Shown: piece by piece, positions 8,953 to 19,827 of the stretch | Position numbering within the stretch: the stretch's first letter is position 1 | Layout: each line of letters starts with the position of its first letter | NCBI RefSeq assembly: GCF_000204645.1 | Contig: NC_015422.1 | Coordinates: forward strand, 558,001 to 622,000 | Source: Alicycliphilus denitrificans K601 | GTDB taxonomy: Bacteria > Pseudomonadota > Gammaproteobacteria > Burkholderiales > Burkholderiaceae_C | Length of the DNA: 64,000 nucleotides | Direction of reading: 5' to 3' | Position numbers and translations under genes: made by a program | The notes under the pieces: model-generated | Databases searched by the model: none | Told to the model about the DNA's origin: nothing | The model's input: the letters and a program-made list of their open reading frames with translations, nothing else

Positions 8953-9405
8953 TCAGCCGGCGTAGGGGTCGGCGAAGCCCAGCTCCCGCATGATTTCAGT
9001 CTCGTAGGCCTCCATCTCCTGCGCGTCCTGCTCGCCGGTCTCGTGGTCCCAGCCCTGGGCGTGCAGCGCGCCGTGCACGAGCAGGTGGGCGTAGTGCTCC
9101 TGTAGCGTCTTGCCCTGCTCGCGCGCCTCGCGCTCGACCACGGGAGCGCACAGCACGAGGTCGGCCAGCACCGTGGGCTCCTGCTGGTAGTCGAAGGTGA
9201 GCACGTTGGTGGCGTAGTCCTTGCGGCGGAACTCGCGGTTCAGGCGCCGGCCTTCCTCGCTGCCGACGATGCGCACGGTGATCTCGGCGTCAACGGCCAG
9301 CGCGTGGCGTATCCAGCGCGCCACCTTGTGGCGCGGCAGTGCCGCGCGGTGCGTGGAGGCGTCGCGCGCGAATTGCAGGGAGAGGGTGAGGTGGTTAAGA
9401 GCCAT
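8953..9405 (-). CDS. ybeY: Endoribonuclease YbeY (16S rRNA maturation)
   Basis: A 150-residue single-domain metalloprotein. The zinc motif [11 protein letters not shown] gives ligands H111, H115 and H121, matching the family HGxLHLxGYDH pattern. YbeY takes part in 16S rRNA 3-prime end processing and ribosome quality control in the cytoplasm. It lies 51 bp downstream of phoH, the usual partner. In E. coli the same operon continues with ybeX (corC) and lnt; here those two are found together at 53.6-56.1 kb instead. Confidence 0.95.
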   Translation of the reverse strand: MALNHLTLSLQFARDASTHRAALPRHKVARWIRHALAVDAEITVRIVGSEEGRRLNREFRRKDYATNVLTFDYQQEPTVLADLVLCAPVVEREAREQGKTLQEHYAHLLVHGALHAQGWDHETGEQDAQEMEAYETEIMRELGFADPYAG

Positions 9406-9430
9406 TTTTGCCTTTGACGCCCTTCAGGTA

Positions 9431-9455
9431 AGCGCTGAAAGCTATCGAATCAGGA
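9431..9455. repeat. Short partial copy of the AGCTAT/AGCGCT repeat
   Basis: The phoH-ybeY gap contains AGCGCTGAAAGCTATCGAAT, the minus-orientation core (AGCGCT, AGCTATC) of the dispersed repeat. It may place a weak hairpin inside the operon. Confidence 0.4.
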
Positions 9456-9456
9456 G

Positions 9457-10407
9457 TCATTCGCCTGTGCCACGCCGGCTGCGCTGCGCGTCGTAGGCGT
9501 CCACGATGCGCGCCACCAGCGGGTGGCGCACCACGTCGGCGCTGGTGAAGCGCGTCACGGCGATGCCCTTGACGCGCTTCAGGACGCGCTCGGCGTCGAT
9601 CAGGCCGCTCAGGGAGCCCTTGGGCAGGTCGATCTGGCTCACGTCGCCCGTGACCACGGCGCGCGCGCCGAAGCCTATGCGCGTGAGGAACATCTTCATC
9701 TGCTCGGGCGTGGTGTTCTGCGCCTCGTCCAGGATCACGAAGGCGTTGTTGAGCGTGCGCCCGCGCATGAAGGCCAGCGGCGCGATCTCCAGCGCGTTGC
9801 GCTCGAAGGCCTTCTGCACGCGGTCGAACCCCATCAGCTCGTACAGCGCGTCGTACAGCGGGCGCAGGTAGGGGTCCACCTTCTGCGTCAGGTCGCCGGG
9901 CAGGAAGCCCAGGCGCTCGCCGGCCTCCACGGCCGGGCGCGTGAGCACGATGCGCTGCACCGCGTTCCTCTCCAGCGCATCGACCGCGCAGGCCACGGCC
10001 AGGTAGGTCTTGCCGGTGCCGGCCGGGCCTATGCCGAAGGTGATGTCGTGCGTGGCGATGTTGTGCAGGTACAGGCTTTGGGTGGGCGTGCGCGCGCGCA
10101 GGTCGGCGCGGCGCGTGGTCAGCGGGGCGGGGCTGTCCTCCTCGTCCATCATGCTGGCGTCGCCGGCCAGCATGAGCTGCAGGTGGTCTTCCTTGATGGG
10201 GTGGTCCGCCATCTCGTAGAGTGCCTGCAAAAGCTCCATGGCCTGGGCGGCGCGGGCCTTGGGGCCGTCCACCTTGAACTGCTCGTGGCGGTGGGCGATC
10301 TTGACCTGCAGCGCCGCCTCGATGGTGCGCAGGTGCACGTCGGCGGGGCCGCACAGGTGGGACAGGCGCAGGTTGTTATGCGGTGTGAAGGTGTGGCGCA
10401 GTATCAC
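9457..10407 (-). CDS. PhoH family ATPase (YbeZ type)
   Basis: A 316-residue PhoH/YbeZ protein, a cytoplasmic P-loop ATPase thought to act with YbeY in rRNA processing. Walker A is GPAGTGKT at 127-134; the motif [20 protein letters not shown] follows, and Walker B is VILDEAQNT near 222-230. The first 110 residues form the KH-like N-terminal part characteristic of the long PhoH form. It is transcribed with ybeY and is divergent from ruvA, only 47 bp separating the start codons, so both promoters must be compact. Confidence 0.93.
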   Translation of the reverse strand: MILRHTFTPHNNLRLSHLCGPADVHLRTIEAALQVKIAHRHEQFKVDGPKARAAQAMELLQALYEMADHPIKEDHLQLMLAGDASMMDEEDSPAPLTTRRADLRARTPTQSLYLHNIATHDITFGIGPAGTGKTYLAVACAVDALERNAVQRIVLTRPAVEAGERLGFLPGDLTQKVDPYLRPLYDALYELMGFDRVQKAFERNALEIAPLAFMRGRTLNNAFVILDEAQNTTPEQMKMFLTRIGFGARAVVTGDVSQIDLPKGSLSGLIDAERVLKRVKGIAVTRFTSADVVRHPLVARIVDAYDAQRSRRGTGE

Positions 10408-10454
10408 GCTGATAATTCCGTGGGACGCCGCGTGCGACGCGGCAAAGGATTCGC

Positions 10455-11027
10455 ATGATAGGCAAATTGACCGGCGCGCTGCTGGAAAAGAACCCCCCCG
10501 AGGTGCTGCTGGACTGCCATGGCGTGGGCTACGAGGTGCTGGTGCCCATGAGCACCTTCTACAACCTGCCCGCCGTGGGGCAGCCGGTGAGCCTGCTCAC
10601 GCAGTTCATCGTGCGCGAGGACGCGCAGCTGCTCTATGGCTTCGCCACGCAGCAGGAGCGCCAGGCGTTCCGCGAGCTCATCAAGGTCAGCGGCGTGGGG
10701 CCGCGCACGGCGCTGTCCATCCTCTCGGGGCTGGGCGTGGCGGACCTGGCGCAGGCCGTGTCGTTGCAGGAGGCAGGCCGCCTGGTCAAGGTGCCGGGCA
10801 TAGGCAAGAAGACCGCCGAGCGCCTGCTGCTGGAGCTCAAGGGCAAGCTGGGCGCGGACATGGGCGGCAGGCCGCACGCGGCCAGCGCGGACCAGGCCGA
10901 CATTCTCCAGGCGCTGCTGGCGCTCGGCTATAACGACAAGGAAGCCGCGGCGGCGCTCAAGGGGCTGCCGGCCGACGTGGGCGTGAGCGAGGGGATCAAG
11001 CTGGCGCTGAAGTCGCTGGCCCGGTAG
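10455..11027 (+). CDS. ruvA: Holliday junction branch migration protein RuvA
   Basis: A 190-residue RuvA, close to the standard length. The N-terminal OB fold begins [12 protein letters not shown]; two helix-hairpin-helix motifs are visible ([19 protein letters not shown] near 75-95 and [20 protein letters not shown] near 112-131), and the C-terminal UBA-like domain ([17 protein letters not shown]) contacts RuvB. RuvA binds four-way junctions and recruits the RuvB motor. In most bacteria ruvB follows directly; here ruvB is 6.9 kb away with opposite-strand genes between them. Confidence 0.96.
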   Translation: MIGKLTGALLEKNPPEVLLDCHGVGYEVLVPMSTFYNLPAVGQPVSLLTQFIVREDAQLLYGFATQQERQAFRELIKVSGVGPRTALSILSGLGVADLAQAVSLQEAGRLVKVPGIGKKTAERLLLELKGKLGADMGGRPHAASADQADILQALLALGYNDKEAAAALKGLPADVGVSEGIKLALKSLAR

Positions 11028-11064
11028 GGCTCCGGCCACGTTCTTGCACGAAGGAGTGAAAAAC

Positions 11065-12546
11065 ATGCGCATTTGCACAATCCGGTGGGCCGCGCTGCCC
11101 ATGGCATTGGCCCTGGCCGCCTGCGGCGGCGGCAGCGGCAGTAGCGACAGCGGTGGCGGCGGCAGCGGCACCCCGGAGGCGCCCGCATGGAGCGAGCGCA
11201 TCGAGCCCTACGACCCCGGCAAGTCAGCCGGCGTGGCCAAGGCTGCGGCGCAGACGTCCTCCGCGCTGGCCGACCCCGCGGACACGCGGGCCGTCATCCT
11301 CGGGCCGCTGCCCGAGTCCATTGCCAAGGCGGCCGCCGGCGCGCCCGCGGCGCCGGGCGTGCCGCGCCAGATCGGCCAGCCGCGCAGCGTGGCCGGCACG
11401 GCCAGCGTGGCGGCCACCGCCGCGCTGCTGCGCTGGAACCCCGGCCCGGACGGCGCGCAGGTGGCGGCCCTGCGCTTCGAGTCGCAAGGCGCGCGCGGCG
11501 TGCGCCTGGGCGTGCTGGTGCAGGCCCTGCCGCCGGGCGCCGTGCTGCGCTTCTACGGCGCGGCGCGGGACGAGGCCGTCGAGGTCGGCGCGCAGGAGCT
11601 GCGGGACGTGGCCGAGCGCAACGCCCGCGCCGGCGCTGCCGACGCGGTGGCGCGCACCTACTGGAGCCCCGACTTCGGCGGCCCGCAGACCACGCTGGAG
11701 GTGCAGATTCCCGCTGCCGCGTCGCCCGCCGCCGTGCAGCTGGCCGTGCCCGGGCTGTCGCACTTCACGGTCTCGCCCGCCGAGGCGGAGGGGGGCGTCA
11801 CCGCCAAGGCGCTGGGCGATGCCGGCAGCTGCGAGATCGACGTGAGCTGCGACGCCGCCTACCTGGAGCAGAGCCGTTCGGTGGCGCGCATGACCTACGT
11901 GGACGAAACGGGCGCCAGCTTCTACTGCACGGGCACGCTGCTGAACGACGCGGCCTCGTCCGGCACGCCGTATTTCCTGGGCGCCAACCACTGCATCTCC
12001 ACCCAGGCGGCGGCCTCCACGCTCGTCACCGACTGGCTGTTGCGCGCGGCCAGCTGCGGCGGCGGCGTCAATTCCGGCGCCTGGCGGCTCACGGGCGGCG
12101 CCACGCTGCTGTACGCGTCGGCCGCCACCGACACCTCGTTCATGCGGCTCAACAGGCAGGCGCCCGCGGGCATCGTCTATGCAGGCTCGTACTACGGCGG
12201 CGTCCCGGTCGGCACGGCGCTGGCCAGCGTGCACCATCCCGAGGGCGACCTGCAGAAGCTCAGCCTGGGCACGCTGCGGCGCTATGGCAACTGCAGCGGC
12301 GGCAGCTGCGGCGCCAGCGATTCCGGCAGCGGCGGCTTCCTGGTGCTGGACTGGCAGCAGGGCAGCACGGAGCGCGGCAGCAGCGGCGCGGCGGCGTTCA
12401 TCACCATCGGTGAGCAGCGCTACGTGACCGGCCAGCTCTACGGCGGCACGGCCAGCTGCACGGCGCCCACCGGCGTGGACTACTTCGGGCGCTTCGACCT
12501 GAGCTACCGGGCGGCGCTGTACAAATGGCTGAAGCCGGGGGGGTAG
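11065..12546 (+). CDS. Lysyl-endopeptidase-like serine protease, predicted lipoprotein
   Basis: A 493-residue secreted protein starting at the ATG at 11065, which has AAGGAG eight bases upstream; an in-frame TTG 21 bp earlier is less likely. Residues 1-20 form a lipoprotein signal with lipobox LAAC (Cys20), followed by a Gly/Ser linker. Residues 270-493 match the Achromobacter protease I / Lys-C fold of family S1: YCTGTLLNDAAS, catalytic H309 in GANHCIS, D356 in TDTSF and S440 in ERGSSGAAAF, plus several disulfide-type cysteines. The triad appears intact. The middle (110-240) resembles the pro-region of these enzymes. Cleavage specificity cannot be told. Location is probably outer membrane or periplasm. 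Confidence 0.85.
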   Translation: MRICTIRWAALPMALALAACGGGSGSSDSGGGGSGTPEAPAWSERIEPYDPGKSAGVAKAAAQTSSALADPADTRAVILGPLPESIAKAAAGAPAAPGVPRQIGQPRSVAGTASVAATAALLRWNPGPDGAQVAALRFESQGARGVRLGVLVQALPPGAVLRFYGAARDEAVEVGAQELRDVAERNARAGAADAVARTYWSPDFGGPQTTLEVQIPAAASPAAVQLAVPGLSHFTVSPAEAEGGVTAKALGDAGSCEIDVSCDAAYLEQSRSVARMTYVDETGASFYCTGTLLNDAASSGTPYFLGANHCISTQAAASTLVTDWLLRAASCGGGVNSGAWRLTGGATLLYASAATDTSFMRLNRQAPAGIVYAGSYYGGVPVGTALASVHHPEGDLQKLSLGTLRRYGNCSGGSCGASDSGSGGFLVLDWQQGSTERGSSGAAAFITIGEQRYVTGQLYGGTASCTAPTGVDYFGRFDLSYRAALYKWLKPGG

Positions 12547-12559
12547 CCCGCCGCGGCGC

Positions 12560-15364
12560 TCACCCCACCAGCACCAGCCCCGGCGGCAGGCTGTCGCCCA
12601 GGCTGCGCCGCTGGTCCTCGGCGTCCATGTCCGTCACCTGCTCGACCATGGCAATCCAGCGCGCGGGGGCGTGCGTGGCGCGCATCCTGTCCAGCACCAG
12701 CGCGCGCCGGGCGTCGGACAGGTCGCGCGCGCGGTCGCCCGTCATGCGCGCGATCTGCACGGCGGCGAACAGCGCGTGCTCGTTGCGGCGCCAGTCCTGC
12801 GCCAGCGCGGCGTCGAGGAATTCCTGCGCCGCCTCGGGCGGCATGACCTTGTGGGCGTTGGCGGCCAGCGGCACGCGCGCCGCCAGGCGGCCTATGGCCC
12901 ACCAGGTCTGCGGGGGCTCGCCGGGGCGCTTCAGGCGCGCCAGCATCCACTGGCCCATCTCCTGGCGGTACTGCCAGGGCACGGCCTCCATGGCGGCGAA
13001 CAGGCGCAGCATGTCGTCGTAGCTGCCCCAGGCGGCCTTGCCCTGGCCGCGCTGCACGGTTTTCTGCATGCAGCCGGCCACGGATTCGAGCAGCTGCATC
13101 TGCTGCTCTTCACCCAGGCCCGCGGCCACGCGGCGCCAGAAGACCCACCACTCGGTCCAGTTGGCGGCCTCGCCGGCGTGGCCCAGGCCCTGGGCGTGCA
13201 GCTGCCAGACCTGCCCGATGCGCCAGCCGTCGAGCTCGGCGCCCACGCCGGGGCGCAGGCACCAGCCCGCCAGGTTGAACCAGGCGCGCTCGTGCTCGGC
13301 CGTGCGCCGGCGGCGCCTGGCGCGCTCCAGCAGCGCGTCGAACAGCGCACGCAGCAGGGGCAGGCCCCAGGATTCGCGCGCGCCCAGGGTCTTTTCCAGC
13401 GCCGCGCGCAGCTGGCGCACCTCTTTGGGCGCCACCTGCTGCGCCTGGTTGCCGAAGATGCGCTCGATGAGGGCGATGGCCTGCGCTGTCTGGCCTTTGG
13501 GTTCGCTCTCTTCCTCTCCTTCCGGGCGAGGGCCCGCGGCCGCGCCGCGCACGGCGAAGGGCAGCAGCCACGAACGGGCCGCGTCCTGGGCGTCGATGCA
13601 GCGCAGCTCCAGCACGCCCACCTCGCTCATGCAGGCCTGCAGCTGCACCTCGGCCCTGGCCGTGGCGCGGCCCTCGGGCGCGGGCAGCACGGTGGACAGC
13701 GGCGGCAGCTCCACCCAGCCCTCGCCCTGCAGGGAGGCGATCTGCCCGGCCTGCGCCTGCCCCTGGCTGCGCGCTACCAGGGCGAAGCGCACGGGCTGGC
13801 CCAGCTGCAGCGCGAAGCGCCGCCCGGCCAGCGTCAGGCGCGTGCCTTCCTCGGTGCCGCGCGGCAGCAGGCAGACGCCCTGGGGCGCGGCACCGGCCTT
13901 GCCCGGCAGCACCAGCCAGTAGCTGCGCGCCGCGCCGCCGCCTATGCGCGGTACTATGGTTTTGGGAGTTGTTGACGTTTGTCCGGCATGCCCTCGAGGC
14001 TGATTTGACTGGTATTGCGCCAGACCATGGGCTGCGGCGCCGCGCGCCACGGCCCAGTCCGGATGCGGGTTGTGCAGCACGCGCACGGGGCTGCCGCGCC
14101 ATTCGCCGAGCAATTGCGTGAGCCGCTCGGCCAGCGCATGCGCGTGGAACACGCCGCCGTTGAGCAGCACCGTGTCCGGCAGCTCGCCGCCCGCATGCCG
14201 GGCCAGGAACTGCGCCAGATGGCGCGAGATGGCGGCGTCGGCCGGGTAGGGCAGGCCCAGGCCGCGCAGCGCGCCCTGGCGCCGGGCGGGCGCGTCGGTG
14301 AGCCGCGCGGGCGGCAGGAAGCCATCCACCACGCATTGCAGCACCTGCGCGCGCGTGAGCGTGGCCGAGCGCGCCTGCGCCAGCAGCTTCGATCCGCCGC
14401 CCAGCAGCGTGACGGTGGCGGACTCGGGCGCCGCCGCGGCCAGCAGCTGCTCCTTGGCCTGGCGGCAGCGCTGCACCAGCTGGGCGAAGCGCGCGGCGGG
14501 CAGGCGCTCGCCCGCGCCGGTGCTGAACTGCGGCTCCAGCTGGTGGGCCAGGGCCAGGTCCATGTTGTCGCCGCCCAGCATCAGGTGCTCGCCCACGGCC
14601 GTGCGCGTGAGCGTGGGCAGGCCGCCCGGCGAGGGCTCCACGCGGATCAGCGTCAGGTCGGTCGTGCCGCCGCCCACGTCTACCACCAGCACCAGGCGGC
14701 TGCTGGCCAGCCGCGCGGCCAGCGCGTCGCCCTGCAGCACCAGCCAGTCGTGGAACGCCGCCTTGGGCTCTTCGAGCAGTTGCACGGCGGGCAGGCCCGC
14801 GAGCCGCGCGGCCTCCAGCGTCAGCGTGCGTGCGCCTTCGTCGAACGATGCGGGCACGGTGAGCACCACGGCCTGCCGGTGCAGCGGCGCGTCGGGCTGA
14901 AACGCATCCCACGCGGCCTTCACGTGCGCGAGGTACGAGGCGGACGCGGCGAGCGGCGAGACCTTGTCCACGCCCTCGGGCGCGCCCCAGGGCAGGATGG
15001 GCGCGGTGCGGTCCACGCCGGGGTGCGACAGCCAGCTCTTGCTGCTTCCCACCAGCCGCGCCGGCACGGCCGCGCCCAGCTCGCGCGCCCAGCGGCCGAT
15101 GGTGGCGGGCGCTTCTTCCGTTGCATCCAGCGGTGGCCAGGGTGCGCGCCAGGCATCGCCCAGCTCCCCGGGCGCGGCCTGGTAGCGCACCGAGGGCAGC
15201 AGCGGCTGCGCCTGCACCTCGGCGGCCGAGACGCGCTGGGGAATGGCCAGCAGCGCGATGTCGGCCGCGCTGCCATCGAGCGGCACATGGGCCACCACGG
15301 TGTGGCTGGTGCCCAGGTCTATGCCGACCGCGTGGCGCGCGTGGCTGCCGGTGGCGGCGGTCAT
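12560..15364 (-). CDS. Large Hsp70-family ATPase with C-terminal helical extension (DUF3731-type)
   Basis: A 934-residue protein whose first ~430 residues are an Hsp70/actin-type ATPase: phosphate-1 loop GIDLGTS (14-20), phosphate-2 loop DVGGGTTDL (229-237) and an adenosine-side motif LLNGGVFHA. A family-specific motif SWLSHPGVDR is at 110-119. A beta-rich region follows, and residues about 640-934 form an Arg/Leu/Trp-rich helical domain resembling DUF3731; no canonical DnaK substrate-binding domain or EEVD tail is seen. The region around residues 455-475 (QSNQPRGHAGQTSTTPKTIV) is an insertion relative to the paralogue next door and is encoded by AT-richer DNA. Its ATG overlaps the stop of the upstream Hsp70 gene (ATGA). 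Confidence 0.88.
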   Translation of the reverse strand: MTAATGSHARHAVGIDLGTSHTVVAHVPLDGSAADIALLAIPQRVSAAEVQAQPLLPSVRYQAAPGELGDAWRAPWPPLDATEEAPATIGRWARELGAAVPARLVGSSKSWLSHPGVDRTAPILPWGAPEGVDKVSPLAASASYLAHVKAAWDAFQPDAPLHRQAVVLTVPASFDEGARTLTLEAARLAGLPAVQLLEEPKAAFHDWLVLQGDALAARLASSRLVLVVDVGGGTTDLTLIRVEPSPGGLPTLTRTAVGEHLMLGGDNMDLALAHQLEPQFSTGAGERLPAARFAQLVQRCRQAKEQLLAAAAPESATVTLLGGGSKLLAQARSATLTRAQVLQCVVDGFLPPARLTDAPARRQGALRGLGLPYPADAAISRHLAQFLARHAGGELPDTVLLNGGVFHAHALAERLTQLLGEWRGSPVRVLHNPHPDWAVARGAAAHGLAQYQSNQPRGHAGQTSTTPKTIVPRIGGGAARSYWLVLPGKAGAAPQGVCLLPRGTEEGTRLTLAGRRFALQLGQPVRFALVARSQGQAQAGQIASLQGEGWVELPPLSTVLPAPEGRATARAEVQLQACMSEVGVLELRCIDAQDAARSWLLPFAVRGAAAGPRPEGEEESEPKGQTAQAIALIERIFGNQAQQVAPKEVRQLRAALEKTLGARESWGLPLLRALFDALLERARRRRRTAEHERAWFNLAGWCLRPGVGAELDGWRIGQVWQLHAQGLGHAGEAANWTEWWVFWRRVAAGLGEEQQMQLLESVAGCMQKTVQRGQGKAAWGSYDDMLRLFAAMEAVPWQYRQEMGQWMLARLKRPGEPPQTWWAIGRLAARVPLAANAHKVMPPEAAQEFLDAALAQDWRRNEHALFAAVQIARMTGDRARDLSDARRALVLDRMRATHAPARWIAMVEQVTDMDAEDQRRSLGDSLPPGLVLVG

Positions 15365-17253
15365 GCGGCCGGGGTGTCGGCCCGCACGTCGAATTCCACC
15401 TTCCAGCGCTCGCTGCCCCCGACCGGCACGGCATCGAGCTCCAGCGTGCCGATGCCGGTCACGCGTGCGTGCAGGGTGACGGGGACGACCTCGCCCGGCG
15501 TGCGGCCCTCGGCGGGCAGGTGGGCTTCGATCTCCTGCAGCTCCACCAGCTCCTCGGGGCCCCAGAAGTCCAGCAGCGTGCCCACGGTGTCATTGCGCCG
15601 CACGCTGGAGCCGAAGAAGCGCAGGCGCACGGGCTCGCCCACGACCAGGCCGAATTCCTGGGCATCGAGCGCCACCTCCGAGCCCTCCTCCATGCCGAAC
15701 GGCGCCAGGCACAAGGCCGAGATCGGCGGCTCCATGCCGGGGACGGCCGGCATGTTGGATTCCACGCCCACGTAATAGCTCTGCGCCGTGCCGCCGCGTA
15801 TGCGCACGCCGCGGCCCGAGGCCGCCACGTGGCCGTAGTAGGCGGCGCCGCGCGCCACGGCCAGGTCGAGGTTGGCGCCCGCCAGCAGGCGGGCGGGCGG
15901 CGCGCCCTCGGCGGCAAGCCAGCCGTTGACAACTTCCAGGATGCGCTGCTCGATCTGCGGGGCCTTGAGCACGCCGCCGTTGAACAGGATGGCCGTGGGG
16001 TGCAGGAAGGACGCGCCTTGCGCCTGTGTGCCCTGCAGGCCCTCGATCTGCCCCGTGGCGCCGGTCTGGCGCGACAGGAAGGCCGCCAGGTGGCGCGTGA
16101 CGGCCGCGTCCTGCGCGTAGGGCAGGCCCAGCTGCGTGAGCGCGGCGCGCGCGCGGGTCTGCGGCCTGTCGGCCACGGACACGCGCGGGAAGAAACCCTC
16201 GACCAGCAGTTGCAGCACCTCGGCGCGCGTGACCTCGGTGCGCAGGCTGCCACCGACGAGCTTGCTGCCGCGGCTGGGCACGACGACGGGCACGGACTGC
16301 AGGCTCTCGTCCTGCAGCAGCTGCTCCTTGGCCGCGCGGCAGCCGTGCGCCAGGGCGCGGGTCTGCCAGGCGTCGAGCTGCCTGCCCTCTTGCGCCAGCT
16401 TGCGCGCCACGCCGTAGGCCAGGGCCAGGTCCATGTTGTCGCCGCCCAGCAGGATGTGCTCGCCCACGGCCACGCGCTGCAGCTCCAGGTTGCCGCCGCG
16501 CTCCAGCACGGCGATCAGCGACAGGTCGGTCGTGCCCCCGCCCACGTCCACGACGAGGATCACGTCGCCGTGCGCCACCTGCTTGCGCCAGGCGCCGGCG
16601 CTCGCCTGTATCCAGCTGTAGAGCGCGGCCTGGGGCTCTTCGAGCAGCGTGAGCCTCTGGAAGCCGGCGGCCTTGCAGGCCTCGGCCGTGAGCTCGCGCG
16701 CGGCCGGGTCGAACGAGGCGGGGATGGTGACGGTGACGTCCTGCGCGTCGAATGGCGCATCCGGGTGGGCTTCGGTCCAGGCGCGGCGCAGGTGCTGCAG
16801 GTAGCGCGTGCTGGCCGCCAGGGGCGAGACGCGCTGCACCTCGGGCGGCGCGTCGGCGGGCAGCAGCGGCGCGCGCCGGTCCACGCCGGGGTGGCACAGC
16901 CAGCTCTTGGCGCTGCTGACCAGGCGTATCGGCGTGGCCGCGCCGCGCGTGCGCGCGCATTCGCCCACCACGCCGTCCTGGCTGGCGCCCCAGGGCAGGG
17001 CCAGGTCGGCGGGGCTGAATTCGCTCTCGTGCGGCAGGTACAGGAACGAGGGCAGCAGCGCGCGCGCCTCCACGCTGGCCGGCGCCGTGAGCTGGGGAAT
17101 GGCCAGCACGCCCTGCGCCACGCGCTCGCCGTCGCTCGCGGCCTTGTCCACCCAGGACAGGGCGCAGTGCGTGGTGCCCAGGTCGATTCCCAGGCTGAAT
17201 CGGGCGCTGGCGCTTGCTCCGCCTGCGCTGGCAGCTATGGTTTCGGTAGTCAC
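15361..17253 (-). CDS. Non-canonical Hsp70-family protein
   Basis: A 630-residue Hsp70-like ATPase starting at a GTG (17251-17253) that overlaps the upstream DUF2760 stop codon. The nucleotide-binding domain is intact: GIDLGTT at 22-28, DVGGGTTDL at 236-244 and [10 protein letters not shown] near 415. It carries the same [10 protein letters not shown] motif (117-126) as its larger neighbour, so the two are paralogues. The C-terminal ~150 residues are beta-rich and short, unlike the DnaK peptide-binding domain. No DnaJ or GrpE gene is nearby. The N-terminal extension includes a copy of the dispersed TGCGCTGGCAGCTAT sequence, which suggests the real start could lie a few codons downstream. Confidence 0.88.
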   Translation of the reverse strand: MTTETIAASAGGASASARFSLGIDLGTTHCALSWVDKAASDGERVAQGVLAIPQLTAPASVEARALLPSFLYLPHESEFSPADLALPWGASQDGVVGECARTRGAATPIRLVSSAKSWLCHPGVDRRAPLLPADAPPEVQRVSPLAASTRYLQHLRRAWTEAHPDAPFDAQDVTVTIPASFDPAARELTAEACKAAGFQRLTLLEEPQAALYSWIQASAGAWRKQVAHGDVILVVDVGGGTTDLSLIAVLERGGNLELQRVAVGEHILLGGDNMDLALAYGVARKLAQEGRQLDAWQTRALAHGCRAAKEQLLQDESLQSVPVVVPSRGSKLVGGSLRTEVTRAEVLQLLVEGFFPRVSVADRPQTRARAALTQLGLPYAQDAAVTRHLAAFLSRQTGATGQIEGLQGTQAQGASFLHPTAILFNGGVLKAPQIEQRILEVVNGWLAAEGAPPARLLAGANLDLAVARGAAYYGHVAASGRGVRIRGGTAQSYYVGVESNMPAVPGMEPPISALCLAPFGMEEGSEVALDAQEFGLVVGEPVRLRFFGSSVRRNDTVGTLLDFWGPEELVELQEIEAHLPAEGRTPGEVVPVTLHARVTGIGTLELDAVPVGGSERWKVEFDVRADTPAA

Positions 17254-17855
17254 AGCTCGACCTCGGCCTGGGCGATGATGGCGGCGGCCTGCGTGTCGGT
17301 GAGCTGCGGCAGGCGCACGGCGGCGGCGCGCCAGCCGCGGTGCGCGAGCGTGCCGGTGAACGGCGGCTGGCCGACCACGTTGCCGCTCACGCGCACGGCG
17401 CTGGCGTCGAAGCCCGGCGGCAGGGTGACGCGGCTGCCCTCGGCCTCGGGGCGCACGGGCTCCAGCGTCACGTGCTCGCGCAGCACCTTGCGGCAGCCCT
17501 CGTGCACCACGCGCGCGGCGGCGCCGATCTCGGCGTCCTGGTAGCCGGCCACGTCCTCCTGCACGAAGTCCACGAAGCGCGCCTCGCGCTGCAGCAGGCC
17601 CAGCAGCTGCAGCGCGGCCGTGGCGGCGGGCACTTCCACGCGCTTCTCGACTACCTTTTCCACGGGCACTTCCACGCGGACTTCGACGATCTTCTCGACG
17701 GGCACTTCCACGCGCACCTCGCGCGGCGGGGCGTCGGCGGCCAGCGGCTCGCCGCCGCGCAGGCGGGCCACGCGCGCGGCCAGGCGCGCGTCGCCCACGA
17801 GGGCGAAGGCCATGGCGATGCGGTTGAAGAAAGAGGGGGGTGTCTGTTCGGTCAT
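17250..17855 (-). CDS. DUF2760 domain-containing protein
   Basis: A 201-residue protein of unknown function, first gene of the operon with the two Hsp70 proteins. Residues 1-35 begin [20 protein letters not shown] and may form an amphipathic helix. Residues about 45-75 contain three consecutive copies of an eleven-residue unit with core VRVEVPVEK (the last copy is KRVEVP). The rest (about 80-201) is the DUF2760 domain with [18 protein letters not shown] and the C-terminal [20 protein letters not shown]. An upstream GTG would add nine residues; ATG at 17855 is preferred. Overlapping start and stop codons with the Hsp70 gene suggest fixed stoichiometry and a shared complex (inference). Confidence 0.85.
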   Translation of the reverse strand: MTEQTPPSFFNRIAMAFALVGDARLAARVARLRGGEPLAADAPPREVRVEVPVEKIVEVRVEVPVEKVVEKRVEVPAATAALQLLGLLQREARFVDFVQEDVAGYQDAEIGAAARVVHEGCRKVLREHVTLEPVRPEAEGSRVTLPPGFDASAVRVSGNVVGQPPFTGTLAHRGWRAAAVRLPQLTDTQAAAIIAQAEVEL

Positions 17856-17966
17856 GGGGCGTGCGGGGCCGTGCGAAGGCACTGCGGCACGGCCCGGAAG
17901 GAAAGGGTGCCGATGTTACCGAATGGCCATGGCCCGCGGCGGCGGTTGGGGGACAATCGCCCCCGC

Positions 17967-19040
<1,074 letters not shown>

Positions 19041-19049
19041 CCGAATGGG

Positions 19050-19772
19050 TTAGGAAGTCGGCTCGGTGCCGGAGTTCCAGTAGGCCTGCAGCACGCCGGG
19101 CAGCTCCTCGATGCGCTGCACCACCCCGTCCAGCTCCCCGGCGTTCACCGAGGTGGCGTACAGCACGGCCTCGATCTCCGTGTCGGTGCTGCCGAACGGG
19201 TGCTTCTGCACCGCGCGCACCGGGTACTGCGCGGCCTCCAGCAGCTCCAGCAGCCTTTCGTGCACGTCCGCCTGGTCGGCCTGGCGGCACATGGCGTAGA
19301 CGTGGTAGGTGGCCTCGGCCGCGGCCTCGCTCACCGGGCGGCGGTTGATGTGGTTCACCACCGGGCGCAGCAGCGTGTTGCTGGCGAGCACGAAGAAGGT
19401 GGCCAGCGCCGCCTCCACGACCAGGCTGGCGCCCGCGCACGCGCCCACGGCGGCCGAGCCCCACAGCGTGGCCGCCGTGTTCAGCCCGGTGACGTTGATG
19501 CCCTCCTTCATGATCGCGCCAGCGCCCAGGAAGCCCACGCCCGACACCACGTAGGCCACCACGCGCGTGGCGCCGCCGGCGCCGTCCAGCCGCATCGCCA
19601 GGTCCACGAACACCGCCGCGCCCACGGCCACCAGCGCGTTCGTGCGCAGCCCGGCCGTGCGCTGGCGTATCTGCCGCTCGAGCCCGATCACGCTGCCGAA
19701 GACGAAGGCGAAGAACAGGCTGACCAGGGTGTTCAGGGTGGCCGCCAGGTTGATGTTGTGTAGTGCCTGCAT
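19050..19772 (-). CDS. MgtC/SapB family membrane protein
   Basis: A 240-residue inner-membrane protein. The MgtC hallmark is clear: FVFGSVIGLERQIRQRTAGLRTNALVAVGAA near residues 17-47, and later hydrophobic segments with GVGFLGAGAIMKEG. Residues about 150-240 form the ACT-like soluble C-terminal domain. MgtC proteins are tied to growth in low magnesium, and in several bacteria inhibit the F1Fo ATP synthase. I place the start at ATG 19772; a GTG 42 bp upstream would add 14 residues. Its leader contains a promoter, competing hairpins and small ORFs. Confidence 0.85.
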   Translation of the reverse strand: MQALHNINLAATLNTLVSLFFAFVFGSVIGLERQIRQRTAGLRTNALVAVGAAVFVDLAMRLDGAGGATRVVAYVVSGVGFLGAGAIMKEGINVTGLNTAATLWGSAAVGACAGASLVVEAALATFFVLASNTLLRPVVNHINRRPVSEAAAEATYHVYAMCRQADQADVHERLLELLEAAQYPVRAVQKHPFGSTDTEIEAVLYATSVNAGELDGVVQRIEELPGVLQAYWNSGTEPTS

Positions 19773-19827
19773 GGTTGGTGTCGTTGTTTTTGGGGTGGAT
19801 GGAAAGCATGGCACGGCCTCGTGACCG

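Noticed and set aside
12671..13975. Long plus-strand frames over the Hsp70 genes
   Set aside because: Ala/Arg/Gln-rich shadows without domains; Hsp70 motifs are on the minus strand.
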